Assembly (NCBI RefSeq): GCF_003610015.1
Contig: NZ_AP018933.1
Span: forward strand, 2,328,035-2,392,034
Source: Zymobacter palmae
GTDB taxonomy: Bacteria > Pseudomonadota > Gammaproteobacteria > Pseudomonadales > Halomonadaceae
DNA: 64,000 nt
Direction of reading: 5' to 3'
In this document: positions 49,646 through 59,302 of the stretch, piece after piece
Position numbering within the stretch: the first letter of the stretch is position 1
Layout: each line of letters opens with the position of its first letter
Translations under genes and position numbers: made by a program
The notes under the pieces: generated by a model
Databases searched by the model: none
What the model was told of the DNA's origin: nothing
The model's input: the letters and a program-made list of their open reading frames with translations, nothing else

Positions 49646-50724
49646 GCCTGAAGAGCTGCCAACTGATCTGCCTGATGCTCTTGGATTAGCGCATCGAAGA
49701 CTTCATCCAGATCGCCTTCCATAACATCACTGAGCTTGTACATCGTCAGGTTGATACGGTGATCGGTCAGGCGCCCCTGCGGGAAGTTGTAGGTACGAAT
49801 GCGCTCGGAGCGGTCGCCCGAACCCACCAGCGAGCGGCGCGTTTCAGCCTGCTGCTTGTGCTGTTCGTCTTCCTGCTGCTGGCGAATGCGCGCAGCCAGC
49901 AATGACATGGCCTTGGCCTTGTTCTTGTGCTGCGAGCGTTCATCCTGACACTCGACTACCGTACCGGTCGGCAAGTGAGTGATGCGGATGGCCGAGTCGG
50001 TAGTGTTGACGTGCTGACCGCCCGCCCCACTGGCGCGGAACGTGTCGATGCGCAGCGTCGAGGGATCAAGCACAACATCGACGATCTCATCCACTTCAGG
50101 CATCACCGCCACGGTGCACGCTGACGTATGAATGCGCCCCTGCGACTCGGTCGCAGGCACGCGCTGCACGCGATGGGCACCGGATTCAAACTTGAAGCGA
50201 CTGTAAACGCCGCTGCCGGCCAAACGGGCAATGACTTCCTTGAAGCCGCCCTGCCCGCTCTCACTGGCGCTGATAATTTCGACGCGCCAGCCACGGCGTT
50301 CGGCATAGCGGGAGTACATGCGGAATAGATCACCGGCGAACAGCGCTGCTTCATCGCCCCCCGTACCGGCACGCACTTCAAGGAACACTCCACGCTCATC
50401 GTCAGGATCCTTGGGAATCAGCAGCTGCTTGATGCGCAGCACCTGCGGTTCGTAGTCGGCCTGCAGTGCTTCGAGTTCGTCTTTAGCCATCGCCCGCATG
50501 TCAGGGTCGCTGTCGTTGGCCATCGCCTGAGCGGCCTGAATGTCATCTTCTAGCGCGCTGAAGGCACGCCATGCGCTGATCAACGGTTCGAGATCAGCGT
50601 ATTCGCGAGAGTAGTCGCGGAAACGGTTCTGATCTTGAATGACATCCGGCTCGGACAACAGCGCCGAGAGTTCTTCAAACCGTTCTTCCGCCGTTGCAAG
50701 ACGGGCGCGCAGAGTATCCTTCAT
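49642..50724 (-). CDS. prfA: Peptide chain release factor 1
   Basis: RF1 reads UAA and UAG and triggers peptide release. The 360 residues carry the PxT-type anticodon tripeptide (VPATESQGR) and the GGQ motif in GAGGQHVN near residue 233. It overlaps hemA by 4 bases and prmC by 4 bases. Confidence 0.97.
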   Translation of the reverse strand: MKDTLRARLATAEERFEELSALLSEPDVIQDQNRFRDYSREYADLEPLISAWRAFSALEDDIQAAQAMANDSDPDMRAMAKDELEALQADYEPQVLRIKQLLIPKDPDDERGVFLEVRAGTGGDEAALFAGDLFRMYSRYAERRGWRVEIISASESGQGGFKEVIARLAGSGVYSRFKFESGAHRVQRVPATESQGRIHTSACTVAVMPEVDEIVDVVLDPSTLRIDTFRASGAGGQHVNTTDSAIRITHLPTGTVVECQDERSQHKNKAKAMSLLAARIRQQQEDEQHKQQAETRRSLVGSGDRSERIRTYNFPQGRLTDHRINLTMYKLSDVMEGDLDEVFDALIQEHQADQLAALQA

Positions 50725-52034
50725 CTAGATCGCGTTCCTTGTTGATGTTCAGACGTGGCCGCGGCGGGTTCTTCCAGCAGCAGGTGTTCAAAAGCGGTCA
50801 ATATATCATCCCGCTGCTCGCGCGAGGCATCCCGCAGCCGCGTCGTCGGGCCGTGCAGCAGGCGATTGGTAAGCTGATGGGACAGCCTCTGGATCACTTC
50901 TTCTGGAGAATGGCCGCGTGCCAGCTGCGCCAGTGCCTGCGCTTCCGCCGCTTGGCGCACCTGTTCGGCCTGCTCACGGTGCCTTTGGATCATGGGCCCG
51001 ATTGAGCGCAGGCGGCACGCTACGCGCCACTGCTGCAAACTCTGCTCAATCACCAGCTCGGCCGCGTTGGCCGCCTGCTCACGGCTGCGACGATTGTCAT
51101 CGATGATATCGTTGAAATCGTCCAGCGAATACAGGAAGACGTCCTCAAGCTTCGCAACGGAAGGCTCAATGTCACAGGGAACGGCGATATCCGCCATGAA
51201 CAGCGGGGCATAGCGGCGCGCTTTCATGCTGGCGCGCACCATATCGTAGGTCAGCACTGGCGTTGGGCTGGCCGTCGAGGAAATCACGATGTCCGCCTGT
51301 TTAAGCGCTGCAGGCAATGCATCGAGCGACACCGCCTCACCACCTACCTCACGAGCCAAGGCTTCGGCTCGCGACACGGTGCGGTTGGCGATGATTAATC
51401 GAGGAACTCCCGCTTCCTTCAGATGACGCGCAACCAGCGCAATAGTCTCGCCAGCCCCGACCAGCAGCGCAGTGGCCCGTTCGAAATGATCGAAGATGCG
51501 CCCCGCCAGCTGTACAGCGGTATAAGCCACTGACACGGTATGCTCGCCGATGCCGGTGCGGCTACGCACTTGCTTCACCGCCGAGAACGCATGCTGGAAC
51601 ATGCTGTCCAAACGAGGCCCGAGAGTGCCGCTATCTTGCGCGCACTGATAGCCTTGTTTGAACTGACCAAAGATCTGCGGCTCGCCCAGTACCAGCGAAT
51701 CCAGTCCGCTCGCCACACGAATAGTATGCGCCACGGCACTTTCATCGGCATGGGCATAAAGGTGGTCATCAAGCGCGCCAGCCGGCAGATCGTGATAGCG
51801 CTCCAACCAGTGCTGCAGCGGCTCAATGCCGCCACGCACGGTGGCTAGCTGAGGGCTACCACTGACATACAGCTCAGTGCGGTTGCAGGTCGAGACAATC
51901 ACCGCTTCAGCAACGCCGTCGAGCGCCACCAGCGCCTGCAAAGCAGACGCTTTCTGCGCATCGGAGAACGACACGCGTCCCCGCAACTCTTGCGAGGCGG
52001 TACGGTGATTCATGCCCAGTATCAGCAGTGTCAT
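50721..52034 (-). CDS. hemA: Glutamyl-tRNA reductase
   Basis: HemA reduces Glu-tRNA to glutamate 1-semialdehyde, the first step of tetrapyrrole synthesis by the C5 route. Cys50 in STCNRTELY is the catalytic thiol, at the same number as in E. coli when the start at 52034 ([13 protein letters not shown]) is used; in-frame starts at 52052 and 52181 lie upstream without support. NADPH domain and dimerisation helix follow; 437 residues. First gene of hemA-prfA-prmC, divergent from the TPR lipoprotein gene. Confidence 0.95.
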   Translation of the reverse strand: MTLLILGMNHRTASQELRGRVSFSDAQKASALQALVALDGVAEAVIVSTCNRTELYVSGSPQLATVRGGIEPLQHWLERYHDLPAGALDDHLYAHADESAVAHTIRVASGLDSLVLGEPQIFGQFKQGYQCAQDSGTLGPRLDSMFQHAFSAVKQVRSRTGIGEHTVSVAYTAVQLAGRIFDHFERATALLVGAGETIALVARHLKEAGVPRLIIANRTVSRAEALAREVGGEAVSLDALPAALKQADIVISSTASPTPVLTYDMVRASMKARRYAPLFMADIAVPCDIEPSVAKLEDVFLYSLDDFNDIIDDNRRSREQAANAAELVIEQSLQQWRVACRLRSIGPMIQRHREQAEQVRQAAEAQALAQLARGHSPEEVIQRLSHQLTNRLLHGPTTRLRDASREQRDDILTAFEHLLLEEPAAATSEHQQGTRSR

Positions 52035-52568
52035 GGCATCGGTCGTGATCATCAGGACGCTGCGCGAGGGCAACATCGTCGGAAAAGGAGTGGCGTATTC
52101 AATCTGTACCGTGTGGCAATGACAAGCGTATGAAGGCAGCGCCTCTGCACAGGTCATCACAGCACCGTGTAGTGGCGGCATCGACTGGCATCGATTAGCG
52201 CCTCAGGTAGTTGCTTCGCGGTAAACGAACCTTACCGGAAGTCTGGATGAATTGTATGCTATCCCTCAGCAGGATGGGGGCTTTATCCGATGAAACGCGG
52301 CTATCGACTCGATTGGAGAAACTGAAGGCGACAGGAAGGTTTGAACATCGCACGCTTCATCGAGCAGGTCTTCTACTCTAGCACACCCCTCTGCCATCGG
52401 CAGATCGGCTTGGCCTCATATGGGTCCAATGCTTTATCATGACAAAAGATCGCATGGCGACATGATGACACAGCGGACACCGCCGCGGGTACTTTCGAGA
52501 ACACGCCGCCGTTCGCTGTCAGAACACCGCCCCTTCGCGGGCTAGCGCATACACGCCACGAGGTCCGC
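52035..52568 (-). other. Divergent intergenic region between hemA and the TPR lipoprotein gene
   Basis: About 530 bases. It should hold promoters for both directions. The open frames crossing it (for example the upstream extension of hemA) show no family similarity or ribosome-binding sites. I see no RNA gene or terminator here. Confidence 0.4.
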
Positions 52569-54371
52569 ATGCTCAGAGTGCTTATTCTTGCAGCCTTGAT
52601 CTGGCCGCTGACCGCGTGTCGCGACCGGACTCCGACAGCCGCCGAACCGTCAGCGCCCGCATCGCTGCCCGCGTCACCCGCCATGCCCGGGGATCCGGTC
52701 AGTGCGGGCCTCGACAAGCCGAGCCTTACTCAACTGCTTCAGGCACATCTCGAAGAGCGCTATCAACACCCCGCCAATGCCAGCCAGCTTTATCTAAGTC
52801 AGGCACGCCTGCATGGCGATCGTTCTCTGGCGCAGGATGCTTGGCGCACCGCACAGCGCGCGGGAAGCGCCTCTCTGGCGCTGGAAGCGGTCACGCTGTG
52901 GCGTTCACTGTTCGATCAGGCATCTGCAAACGCATCTTTTGCCCTCTCTCAGGACGATGTGGCGATGATGCACGCGCTATGCGAGCAGGCGCTGCAGGCA
53001 CAGCGCTGGGCTGAGGCGATGTTCTGGCAGCTCTCTCTCGACCGCTATGGCCATCACGATGCCATCGACAGCATGCTGGAAACGTGGATGGCTACCGAAC
53101 AGCCTATGCCGCGCGACGCGCTTCGCGCTCAGGTCGATACCTATCTGAAGCAGTACCCAAGCCATGATGAAGCTCATATCGTCTGCGCCGCTCTGCTAGC
53201 AGGCGACGAACGCTATCCAGAAGCGTTCCAGCGCTTGAATGATGTCCTGCATCGCCACCCTGACAATCTGGATGCCCTGTTTGCCAAAGCATTGGTCGAG
53301 CAGCGTCTTGGGCATCTTGAAGCCGCCTTGAAGACCGTACATACCGCTATGGCGCATGGCGGCCAACAGGAGTTTCGCTTTGGCCTGTTGCGCATCGACA
53401 TTGAACTCGACCTGCCCGGCGCCACCCTGGCCGACCGCCATATTCATCAATTCGTGCAACAGCTTCCGGCCTCGGCCCGTGCCATCAACGAACTGACCCA
53501 GTTCTTGCTTGATCACCATCATGCCGACGCCGCACAACGTCTGATGGAGCACTATCCGTTGACGGAACAGGAAGCACAAGATGCTGGCCTGCTGGCTCAT
53601 CGGCAAGCCTTGCGAGGCGTCACCGCCGACCAGCTTGATGATGTCGACGCCGCACTGCGCGCATTCCAACAGGTCACACCAGCCTCGCCGCTGTTCGCCC
53701 ATGCTCAGCTACGACTGCTGACGCTGACGCAGGAAAGCCAAGGTAATGATGCTGCAGCACAGCTCATGCGCCACCAGCGCGAGCGCTTCCCCGATCAGTT
53801 ACTGCTGTTGGTACAGCTCGAATTCTCCGCCTTGCAGCAAGCCCAGCAGCCGGAGCAAGCCTCAGCACTGCTCGAACAGATCGTAGATGCCTATCCCGAG
53901 CACGACGGCCTACGTTATCTGCGCGCCATGCAGCGCATGGCTCAGCAGCAGATACCCCAAGCGTTGAGCGACCTGCAACTGCTGGTCGAACACCAACCCC
54001 ATAACCCCATATTCCTCAACGCCTATGGCTACATGCTGGCCGACCAGAAACAGGACTATGCTCAGGCAGTACCGCTGCTGCGTCGTGCAATCACACTGGC
54101 CCCAGACAATGCGGAAATACAGGACAGCTTAGGTTGGGCACTCTACGGACAGGGGCAGTATGACGAAGCCCGCCAATGGCTAGCACGCGCCTACAACGCG
54201 CTGCCATCACCGGAAGTGGCACGCCACTATCTACAGGCGTTGATGGCGACACACAATGAAGCCGAGGCCCAGCGCATCTTGGGTCAGCTCTATCGGTCAT
54301 CCTCGCTGGATCAGGCCGCGCGCAGTGCATTGCTGCAACAGTTTCCCACGCTACGCGCACCGTCGCCTTGA
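52569..54371 (+). CDS. TPR-repeat lipoprotein
   Basis: A 600-residue protein with a lipoprotein signal (lipobox LTAC, Cys17) followed by an Ala/Pro linker and tetratricopeptide-like helix pairs over the rest, clearest at about 425-560 (NPIFLNAYGYMLADQ, DNAEIQDSLGWALYGQGQYDEA in pieces). It occupies the place of Pseudomonas PA4667, between hemA and lolB. It is probably an envelope scaffold; the partner is unknown. No Asp follows the Cys, so outer-membrane location is expected. Confidence 0.85.
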   Translation: MLRVLILAALIWPLTACRDRTPTAAEPSAPASLPASPAMPGDPVSAGLDKPSLTQLLQAHLEERYQHPANASQLYLSQARLHGDRSLAQDAWRTAQRAGSASLALEAVTLWRSLFDQASANASFALSQDDVAMMHALCEQALQAQRWAEAMFWQLSLDRYGHHDAIDSMLETWMATEQPMPRDALRAQVDTYLKQYPSHDEAHIVCAALLAGDERYPEAFQRLNDVLHRHPDNLDALFAKALVEQRLGHLEAALKTVHTAMAHGGQQEFRFGLLRIDIELDLPGATLADRHIHQFVQQLPASARAINELTQFLLDHHHADAAQRLMEHYPLTEQEAQDAGLLAHRQALRGVTADQLDDVDAALRAFQQVTPASPLFAHAQLRLLTLTQESQGNDAAAQLMRHQRERFPDQLLLLVQLEFSALQQAQQPEQASALLEQIVDAYPEHDGLRYLRAMQRMAQQQIPQALSDLQLLVEHQPHNPIFLNAYGYMLADQKQDYAQAVPLLRRAITLAPDNAEIQDSLGWALYGQGQYDEARQWLARAYNALPSPEVARHYLQALMATHNEAEAQRILGQLYRSSSLDQAARSALLQQFPTLRAPSP

Positions 54372-54547
54372 CCACAAACGGCTACAAGCGCAGCCCATGC
54401 AACATTACGGCGGTTCGATCGTCAGATAATGAAATAGAAAAGAGAAGACAGGGTCAGCGCCACGGTAAGTAGAGTGAGAGTGGAGCATACTCCGTGCGCT
54501 GGCCCAGCAAGAACATATGACCCTATTCCCGAGGAGCACTTTCTCTT

Positions 54548-55177
54548 ATGTTGAACCTGCTGTTTAAAAGCCGCCTAACAGGCCTATTCATCGGGCTACT
54601 GCTGCTTTCGGGCTGTGCCCTTTCACCGTCGACGCCTCCGCAGGAACGCCCCTGCGGCCGCTGGGAAAGCCAGATACCTAAGACGGAAGCGCTGCAGCGC
54701 TGGACGGTGGCCGGCAAAGTCAACTTGCGCACACCGCAGCAGAACGACACCGCCAGCTTCGACTGGCAACAGCAGAACCCCGATCACTACCGCATGATGA
54801 TCAGTGGCCCTTTTGGCATTGGCCGCAACACACTTGAACAGCAGAACGATCAGGCCGTGTTATCTAACGGCAATGGCACATTCCACGCATCATCTCCTGA
54901 AGGACTGATGCAACAGCAGCTGGGCTGGTCGCTGCCAATTTCAGCGCTGTACTACTGGGCCCGCGCACTGCCCGCCCCCAACCAGCCCTATCACATGACA
55001 CCTGATGTGTGCGGCTACCCCGCCACGCTCGACCAGCAAGGCTGGCATATCGAATACAGTCAGTGGACCTTCAGTGATGGCTACTGGCTGCCAGGCCGCC
55101 TGAAAATGCATTACGGACAGCTGAACGCCACGCTGTTGCAAAAAGAGTGGCACCCGGGCCGTTACGACACCGAATGA
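54548..55177 (+). CDS. lolB: Outer-membrane lipoprotein receptor LolB
   Basis: LolB accepts lipoproteins from LolA and inserts them in the outer membrane. The 209-residue precursor has a lipobox LLSGC (Cys23) and the hydrophobic-cavity beta fold; WTVAGKVNLRT and FDWQQQNPDHYRMMISGPFG are typical family positions, quoted in part. GAGGAGCAC lies 9-12 bases before the ATG. It is followed by a long spacer with the octamer repeat, then ispE. Confidence 0.93.
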   Translation: MLNLLFKSRLTGLFIGLLLLSGCALSPSTPPQERPCGRWESQIPKTEALQRWTVAGKVNLRTPQQNDTASFDWQQQNPDHYRMMISGPFGIGRNTLEQQNDQAVLSNGNGTFHASSPEGLMQQQLGWSLPISALYYWARALPAPNQPYHMTPDVCGYPATLDQQGWHIEYSQWTFSDGYWLPGRLKMHYGQLNATLLQKEWHPGRYDTE

Positions 55178-55342
55178 GACCAACAAACACGGCATAACAT
55201 CGCGCCGCACCCGGCGTTGCGTGGTCAGACATGATGCAAAAACGTCAATGATGGCCGCTATCCGCTATGCACCTACGGCGCTCAGAAGAGCGTCGTAGCC
55301 TTTCACTCGGCAGGCCTGCTGAAACAAGGATGATCAACACGT

Positions 55343-55490
55343 AAAGCAGGAAAGCAGGAAAGCAGGAAAGCAGGAAAGCAGGAAAGCAGGAAAGCAGGAA
55401 AGCAGGAAAGCAGGAAAGCAGGAAAGCAGGAAAGCAGGAAAGCAGGAAAGCAGGAAAGCAGGAAAGCAGGAAAGCAGGAAAGCAGGAAAG
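55343..55490 (+). repeat. Octamer tandem repeat, 18 perfect copies
   Basis: The unit AAAGCAGG is repeated 18 times without a single mismatch from 55343 to 55486, with a further AAAG. It lies in the 549-base gap between lolB and ispE, about 240 bases before the ispE ATG. Read in either direction it codes an 8-residue repeat (KAGKQESR on the plus strand, SCFPAFLL on the minus), because three units are 24 bases, but no credible gene uses it. The rest of the gap shows no gene. Confidence 0.95.
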
Positions 55491-55726
55491 ATCAAAACGA
55501 ATCACACGGCCTTTTTCAACAGCCTTCCATCAAAATAGTATCCCCACGTCGAAGATTAATGCCTTGTAGCGCTCTTACGCCTCTTCCCCTATTTCTTACC
55601 CGTGGTTCATCTTTATACTTCTGCCGTGGCGCATACCGTCAGCCTCTACTGAAGCCCGCCCTATTCTTATTAGATAGAGCACAGCCACACGCCTTTTGAC
55701 TAGCCACCAGCGCAACGGAACCTGCC

Positions 55727-56617
55727 ATGTCAATGTCTCTCACGCTGCCCGCGCCCGCCAAGATCAACCGCATGCTGCACATCACGGGCAAGCGCCCTGA
55801 TGGCTATCACAACCTGCAGACCCTGTTTCAGTTTCTGAAATACGGCGATGACCTGACATTCTTCTGCCGCGATGATAATCAGCTGACGCTATCGCCAGCT
55901 GTGGAAGGTGTAGAACAGGAACAGAATCTGATCATCCGTGCCGCCCGACTATTGCAGCAAGTCGAAACGTCAGCGCCTCATGCACGACCAGCGGAGCGCC
56001 GCGGCGCAGATATTCATCTGATCAAACGCATCCCCATGGGCGGCGGTCTCGGCGGGGGCAGCTCGGATGCAGCCACTACCCTGTTGGGCCTCAATCGTCT
56101 ATGGCAACTGGCGTTGTCACTCGACCAGCTGGCGGCACTGGGCGTCACGCTCGGCGCTGACGTACCCGTGTTCGTGCACGGCTTTGCAGCATGGGGTGAA
56201 GGCATCGGCGAAAAACTGACGCCAGCGCCGCTAGACACGCCATTATTCTGCGTTGTTCACCCCGGCGTTTCCGTCGTGACCGCGGATGTATTCCGCTCTC
56301 CCGAATTGACACGCTATAGCCCGGTGATTAGTATGGAGCACGCACTGCGGAGGGGACGCAACGATTGCGAACCGATCGTCCGGCAACACTCCCCTGCCAT
56401 CGCTGCTGCACTGGACTGGCTGAGCCAATTCGGAGACGCGCGACTGACAGGAACAGGATCTTGTATCATCCTGGGGTTGACAGACGAACAAGAAGGTCGT
56501 AATATCCTGCTCCGAGTCAGCGAGGAACACACTGATTGGCAAGTGTTTCTAACTGAGTCGAGCAACATCTCTCCTCTTCATGCCACGCTCAACGAGCAAC
56601 CAGGCATGACAGGTTGA
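55727..56617 (+). CDS. ispE: 4-diphosphocytidyl-2-C-methyl-D-erythritol kinase
   Basis: IspE phosphorylates CDP-methylerythritol in the MEP pathway of isoprenoid synthesis. It is a GHMP kinase: PAPAKINRMLHITGKRPDGYH at the N terminus (PAPAKIN and GKRPDGYH are the key parts), and the ATP loop PMGGGLGGGSSDAA near 103-116. The 296 residues are close to E. coli (283). It precedes tRNA-Gln and prs as in Pseudomonas. Confidence 0.95.
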   Translation: MSMSLTLPAPAKINRMLHITGKRPDGYHNLQTLFQFLKYGDDLTFFCRDDNQLTLSPAVEGVEQEQNLIIRAARLLQQVETSAPHARPAERRGADIHLIKRIPMGGGLGGGSSDAATTLLGLNRLWQLALSLDQLAALGVTLGADVPVFVHGFAAWGEGIGEKLTPAPLDTPLFCVVHPGVSVVTADVFRSPELTRYSPVISMEHALRRGRNDCEPIVRQHSPAIAAALDWLSQFGDARLTGTGSCIILGLTDEQEGRNILLRVSEEHTDWQVFLTESSNISPLHATLNEQPGMTG

Positions 56618-56625
56618 TCGGTTGC

Positions 56626-56700
56626 TGGGGTATCGCCAAGTGGTAAGGCACCGGTTTCTGGTACCGGCATTCCCAGGTTCGAATCCTGGTACCCCAGCCA
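56626..56700 (+). tRNA. tRNA-Gln, anticodon CTG
   Basis: A 75-base tRNA with encoded CCA. The acceptor stem pairs TGGGGTA with TACCCCA; the anticodon stem CCGGT/ACCGG holds loop TTCTGGT, giving anticodon CTG (reads CAG); the T-loop is GTTCGAATC. It resembles E. coli glutamine tRNAs closely. It lies between ispE and prs, its usual place in this group. A CAG-reading tRNA is charged via glutamate if GatCAB serves Gln here. Confidence 0.95.
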
Positions 56701-56832
56701 TTTCTCGCTCAACTGAATTCATTTAAATAAATTCAGAACCGATCTCTAAGGGCACTCTTGTACCCTTTTCGAGCAACCTGGCATCCAAGCACTTTTCAAG
56801 ATTCCCTAAGCATCCAAAAGGTGGCTTGCGCT

Positions 56833-57774
56833 GTGTCCAAATTGATGGTCTTCGCCGGTAACGCTCACCCAGAACTGGCACGCAAGGTCGCCGAGTGCCT
56901 CGATAATCGTCTTGGTCACGCGACCGTTGGTCAGTTCAGCGATGGCGAAATCGCCGTCGAGATCAATGAGAACGTGCGCGGCAAGGATGTCTTCATCCTC
57001 CAGTCCACTTGTGTTCCTACCAATGACAATCTGATGGAATTGATCCTGATGGTTGATGCCTTGCGTCGTGCTTCCGCGACTCGTATCACTGCCGTCATGC
57101 CGTACTTCGGTTATGCACGTCAGGATCGTCGCGTACGTTCTGCACGCGTGCCGATTTCGGCCAAGGTCGTGGCAGACATGATGGTTAAGGCCGGTGTAGA
57201 CCGTGTCATGACCATGGACTTGCACGCAGATCAGATCCAGGGCTTCTTCGACGTACCGGTCGACAATGTCTACGGCTCTCCCATCCTGCTAGATGACATC
57301 GAGCGCCAGAACTACGATGACGTCGTCATCGTCTCCCCTGACATCGGGGGTGTCGTTCGTGCGCGCGCTGTCGCTAAGCAGCTGAATGTGGAACTGGCCA
57401 TCATCGACAAGCGCCGCCCGCGTGCCAACCAGGCACAGGTGATGCACATCATCGGTGATATTCAGGATCGCACCTGCATTCTGGTCGACGATATGGTCGA
57501 CACGGCGGGTACACTGTGCAAAGCAGCCGAAGCACTTAAAGTGCGCGGTGCCAAACGTGTACTGGCCTATGCAACGCATCCGATCCTGTCCGGTCCGGCT
57601 ATCGACAATATCTCAAGCTCTCAGCTTGATGAACTGGTCGTTACCGACACTATTCCGCTTTCCGAAGCAGCGCGTCGCAGCGGCAAAATCCGCCAGCTGA
57701 CCGTCGCAGGTCTGATCGGTGAAGCCATTCGTCGCGTCAGCAACGAAGAATCTGTCAGCGCCATGTTTCACTGA
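56833..57774 (+). CDS. prs: Ribose-phosphate pyrophosphokinase
   Basis: Prs makes PRPP from ribose 5-phosphate and ATP, for nucleotides, histidine and tryptophan. The start is GTG at 56833: AAGGTGG lies 8 bases upstream and the product begins [10 protein letters not shown], as in the family; an ATG at 56758 would add 25 unrelated residues. [21 protein letters not shown] and the PRPP loop DDMVDTAGT are present. The product has 313 residues (E. coli 315). Confidence 0.97.
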   Translation: MSKLMVFAGNAHPELARKVAECLDNRLGHATVGQFSDGEIAVEINENVRGKDVFILQSTCVPTNDNLMELILMVDALRRASATRITAVMPYFGYARQDRRVRSARVPISAKVVADMMVKAGVDRVMTMDLHADQIQGFFDVPVDNVYGSPILLDDIERQNYDDVVIVSPDIGGVVRARAVAKQLNVELAIIDKRRPRANQAQVMHIIGDIQDRTCILVDDMVDTAGTLCKAAEALKVRGAKRVLAYATHPILSGPAIDNISSSQLDELVVTDTIPLSEAARRSGKIRQLTVAGLIGEAIRRVSNEESVSAMFH

Positions 57775-57808
57775 GGCCAACAGCCTCAGCACGACAAGCG
57801 TTGACTGC

Positions 57809-57842
57809 AAAGGGGGTACAGCTTCGGCTGTATCCCCCTTTT
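57809..57842 (+). terminator. Terminator after prs
   Basis: AAAGGGGG-TACAGC pairs with GCTGTA-(T)-CCCCCTTT around a TTCG tetraloop closed by C-G, with one bulged base and a T-run. It lies 35 bases past the prs stop. Confidence 0.85.
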
Positions 57843-57915
57843 CACGAATGACAGGACCTGGTCGCGGGCCTGTCAATTTCGTTAATAAGGCGTCTACTGC
57901 GCCTATCAACTATGC

Positions 57916-57933
57916 GTATTCCCACGGGAATAC
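57916..57933 (+). promoter_or_regulatory. Hairpin just upstream of the rplY ribosome-binding site
   Basis: GTATTCCC (57916-57923) and GGGAATAC (57926-57933) are perfect complements separated by 2 bases; with the innermost pairs open, a 7-bp stem forms. It ends 4 bases before the GAGG of rplY and could influence ribosome access, but no family of such elements is recognised. Confidence 0.3.
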
Positions 57934-57949
57934 CGATGAGGTCTATTCC

Positions 57950-58594
57950 ATGAAACACGATTACACTCTTACTGCTGTCGTCCGTACGGAGCTGGGGAAA
58001 GGTGCGAGCCGCCGCCTGCGTCGTGCGAACGAACGTGTTGCAGGTATCATCTATGGTGGTGAAACTGCACCGATGCCGATCGCTATCGACAAACCGGCGC
58101 TGTACAAAGCCATCGAAGATGAATCTTTCTACTCTTCCATCATCACGATCAACGTTGATGGCAAAGCAGAGAAAGTTGTTGTTCGTGACCTGCAGCGTCA
58201 CCCGTTCAAAGCGGTTCTTCTGCATGCCGACTTCATGCGTGTCAACGCTAACGAAGAAATCACGCTGACAGTACAGCTTCACGTTGTCAACGAAGAAAAC
58301 TGCAAAGGCGTTAAAGTCGACGGCGGTGAACTGCACATCCAGAACACTGATATCGCTATCAGCTGCCTGCCGCAGAACATTCCGGACCACCTGGAAGTCG
58401 ACGTTGCAGATCTGGGCGTGGGTGAAACCATCCACCTGTCTGGCCTGAAACTGCCGGCAGGCGTTACAGCTGTTGAACTGGCTCACGGTGAAGACCACGA
58501 CCAGCCGCTGGTCAGCGTCCATCGCGTAGCAGATCACAGCGAAGCAGAAGGCGAAGAAGGCGATGCACCGGCAGCAGACAGCGCCGCTGAATAA
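57950..58594 (+). CDS. rplY: 50S ribosomal protein L25 (general stress protein Ctc type)
   Basis: L25 binds 5S rRNA. At 214 residues this is the two-domain Ctc form: the N-terminal L25 domain (LGKGASRRLRRANRVPG-like start, here LGKGASRRLRRANERVAG) and the C-terminal TL5 domain, with an acidic tail (EAEGEEGDAP). The start at 57950 has GAGG 8 bases upstream; a longer frame from 57719 runs through the prs 3' end and is not used. Codon use is strongly biased, as expected for a ribosomal protein. Confidence 0.96.
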   Translation: MKHDYTLTAVVRTELGKGASRRLRRANERVAGIIYGGETAPMPIAIDKPALYKAIEDESFYSSIITINVDGKAEKVVVRDLQRHPFKAVLLHADFMRVNANEEITLTVQLHVVNEENCKGVKVDGGELHIQNTDIAISCLPQNIPDHLEVDVADLGVGETIHLSGLKLPAGVTAVELAHGEDHDQPLVSVHRVADHSEAEGEEGDAPAADSAAE

Positions 58595-58679
58595 GCCTTA
58601 ATCGCTCCCTTCGACCATCCATGTATCCTTTCCGAGAGCCGTGGTGTGTCCACGGCTCCGGCGGCAAGAGGCAGTTCTT

Positions 58680-59264
58680 ATGAGCACAGTATCGGCTATT
58701 ATCGGGCTACGTAATCCAGGAGCTCAATATGCTGATACGCGCCACAATGCCGGGGCATGGATGGTCGAACTGCTGGCACGGCAGGCCGGGGCATCACTGC
58801 GCAGCGAGCGCAAATTCCTCGGTGACTACGCTAAAGTCGAGCTGGACGGTCACACTGTCCACCTGCTGCTTCCCAGCACGTTCATGAATTGCAGCGGCCA
58901 ATCGGTCTCACTGCTCACCAAATTCTTCAAGCTGTCCCCCGAGCAACTGCTCGTGGCCCACGACGAGCTTGATATTCCTCCCGGACAGGCGCGCTTCAAG
59001 CAGGGGGGTGGCCACGGTGGCCACAATGGCCTGCGCGACATCATCAGCGCTCTAGGCAATAACCGCTCCTTCCATCGTCTTCGTATTGGTATCGGTCATC
59101 CTGGTGATGCTAGCCGCGTCGTCAACTATGTGCTTGGCTCGCCCGGCAAGAGCGATCGGATTGCCATCGACTCAGCGATCGAAGCTGCCGTCGATGCTCT
59201 GCCTCTGGCACTGTCAGGGGACTGGGCAAAGGCCATGAATCGCCTGCACGCCGTCCGCTTCTAG
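58680..59264 (+). CDS. pth: Peptidyl-tRNA hydrolase
   Basis: Pth frees tRNA from peptidyl-tRNA that drops off ribosomes. The active-site residues N12 and H22 ([16 protein letters not shown]), and the HDELDIPPG and [10 protein letters not shown] motifs are present. The 194 residues are standard. The ATG at 58680, after GAGGC, is used rather than 58641. It lies between rplY and ychF as in most gammaproteobacteria. Confidence 0.97.
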   Translation: MSTVSAIIGLRNPGAQYADTRHNAGAWMVELLARQAGASLRSERKFLGDYAKVELDGHTVHLLLPSTFMNCSGQSVSLLTKFFKLSPEQLLVAHDELDIPPGQARFKQGGGHGGHNGLRDIISALGNNRSFHRLRIGIGHPGDASRVVNYVLGSPGKSDRIAIDSAIEAAVDALPLALSGDWAKAMNRLHAVRF

Positions 59265-59302
59265 GTTCTTTCCTTCGGGCCTCTATTTATCAGGATCATG
59301 CC

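Noticed and set aside
55343-55490. Repeat array as a CRISPR
   Set aside because: Units are 8 bp, contiguous and without spacers; no cas genes are present.
55245-55505. Minus-strand open frame of SCFPAFLL repeats
   Set aside because: It exists only because the 8-bp repeat keeps all frames open; there is no ribosome-binding site or family similarity outside the repeat.
56626-56700. tRNA-Gln as the integration target of the island
   Set aside because: It lies 4 kb from the integrase remnant with intact core genes between, and no partial tRNA copy is seen near the integrase.
57719-57949. Upstream extension of rplY into the prs end
   Set aside because: The terminator of prs lies inside it and L25 begins at MKHDYTL with a good ribosome-binding site.
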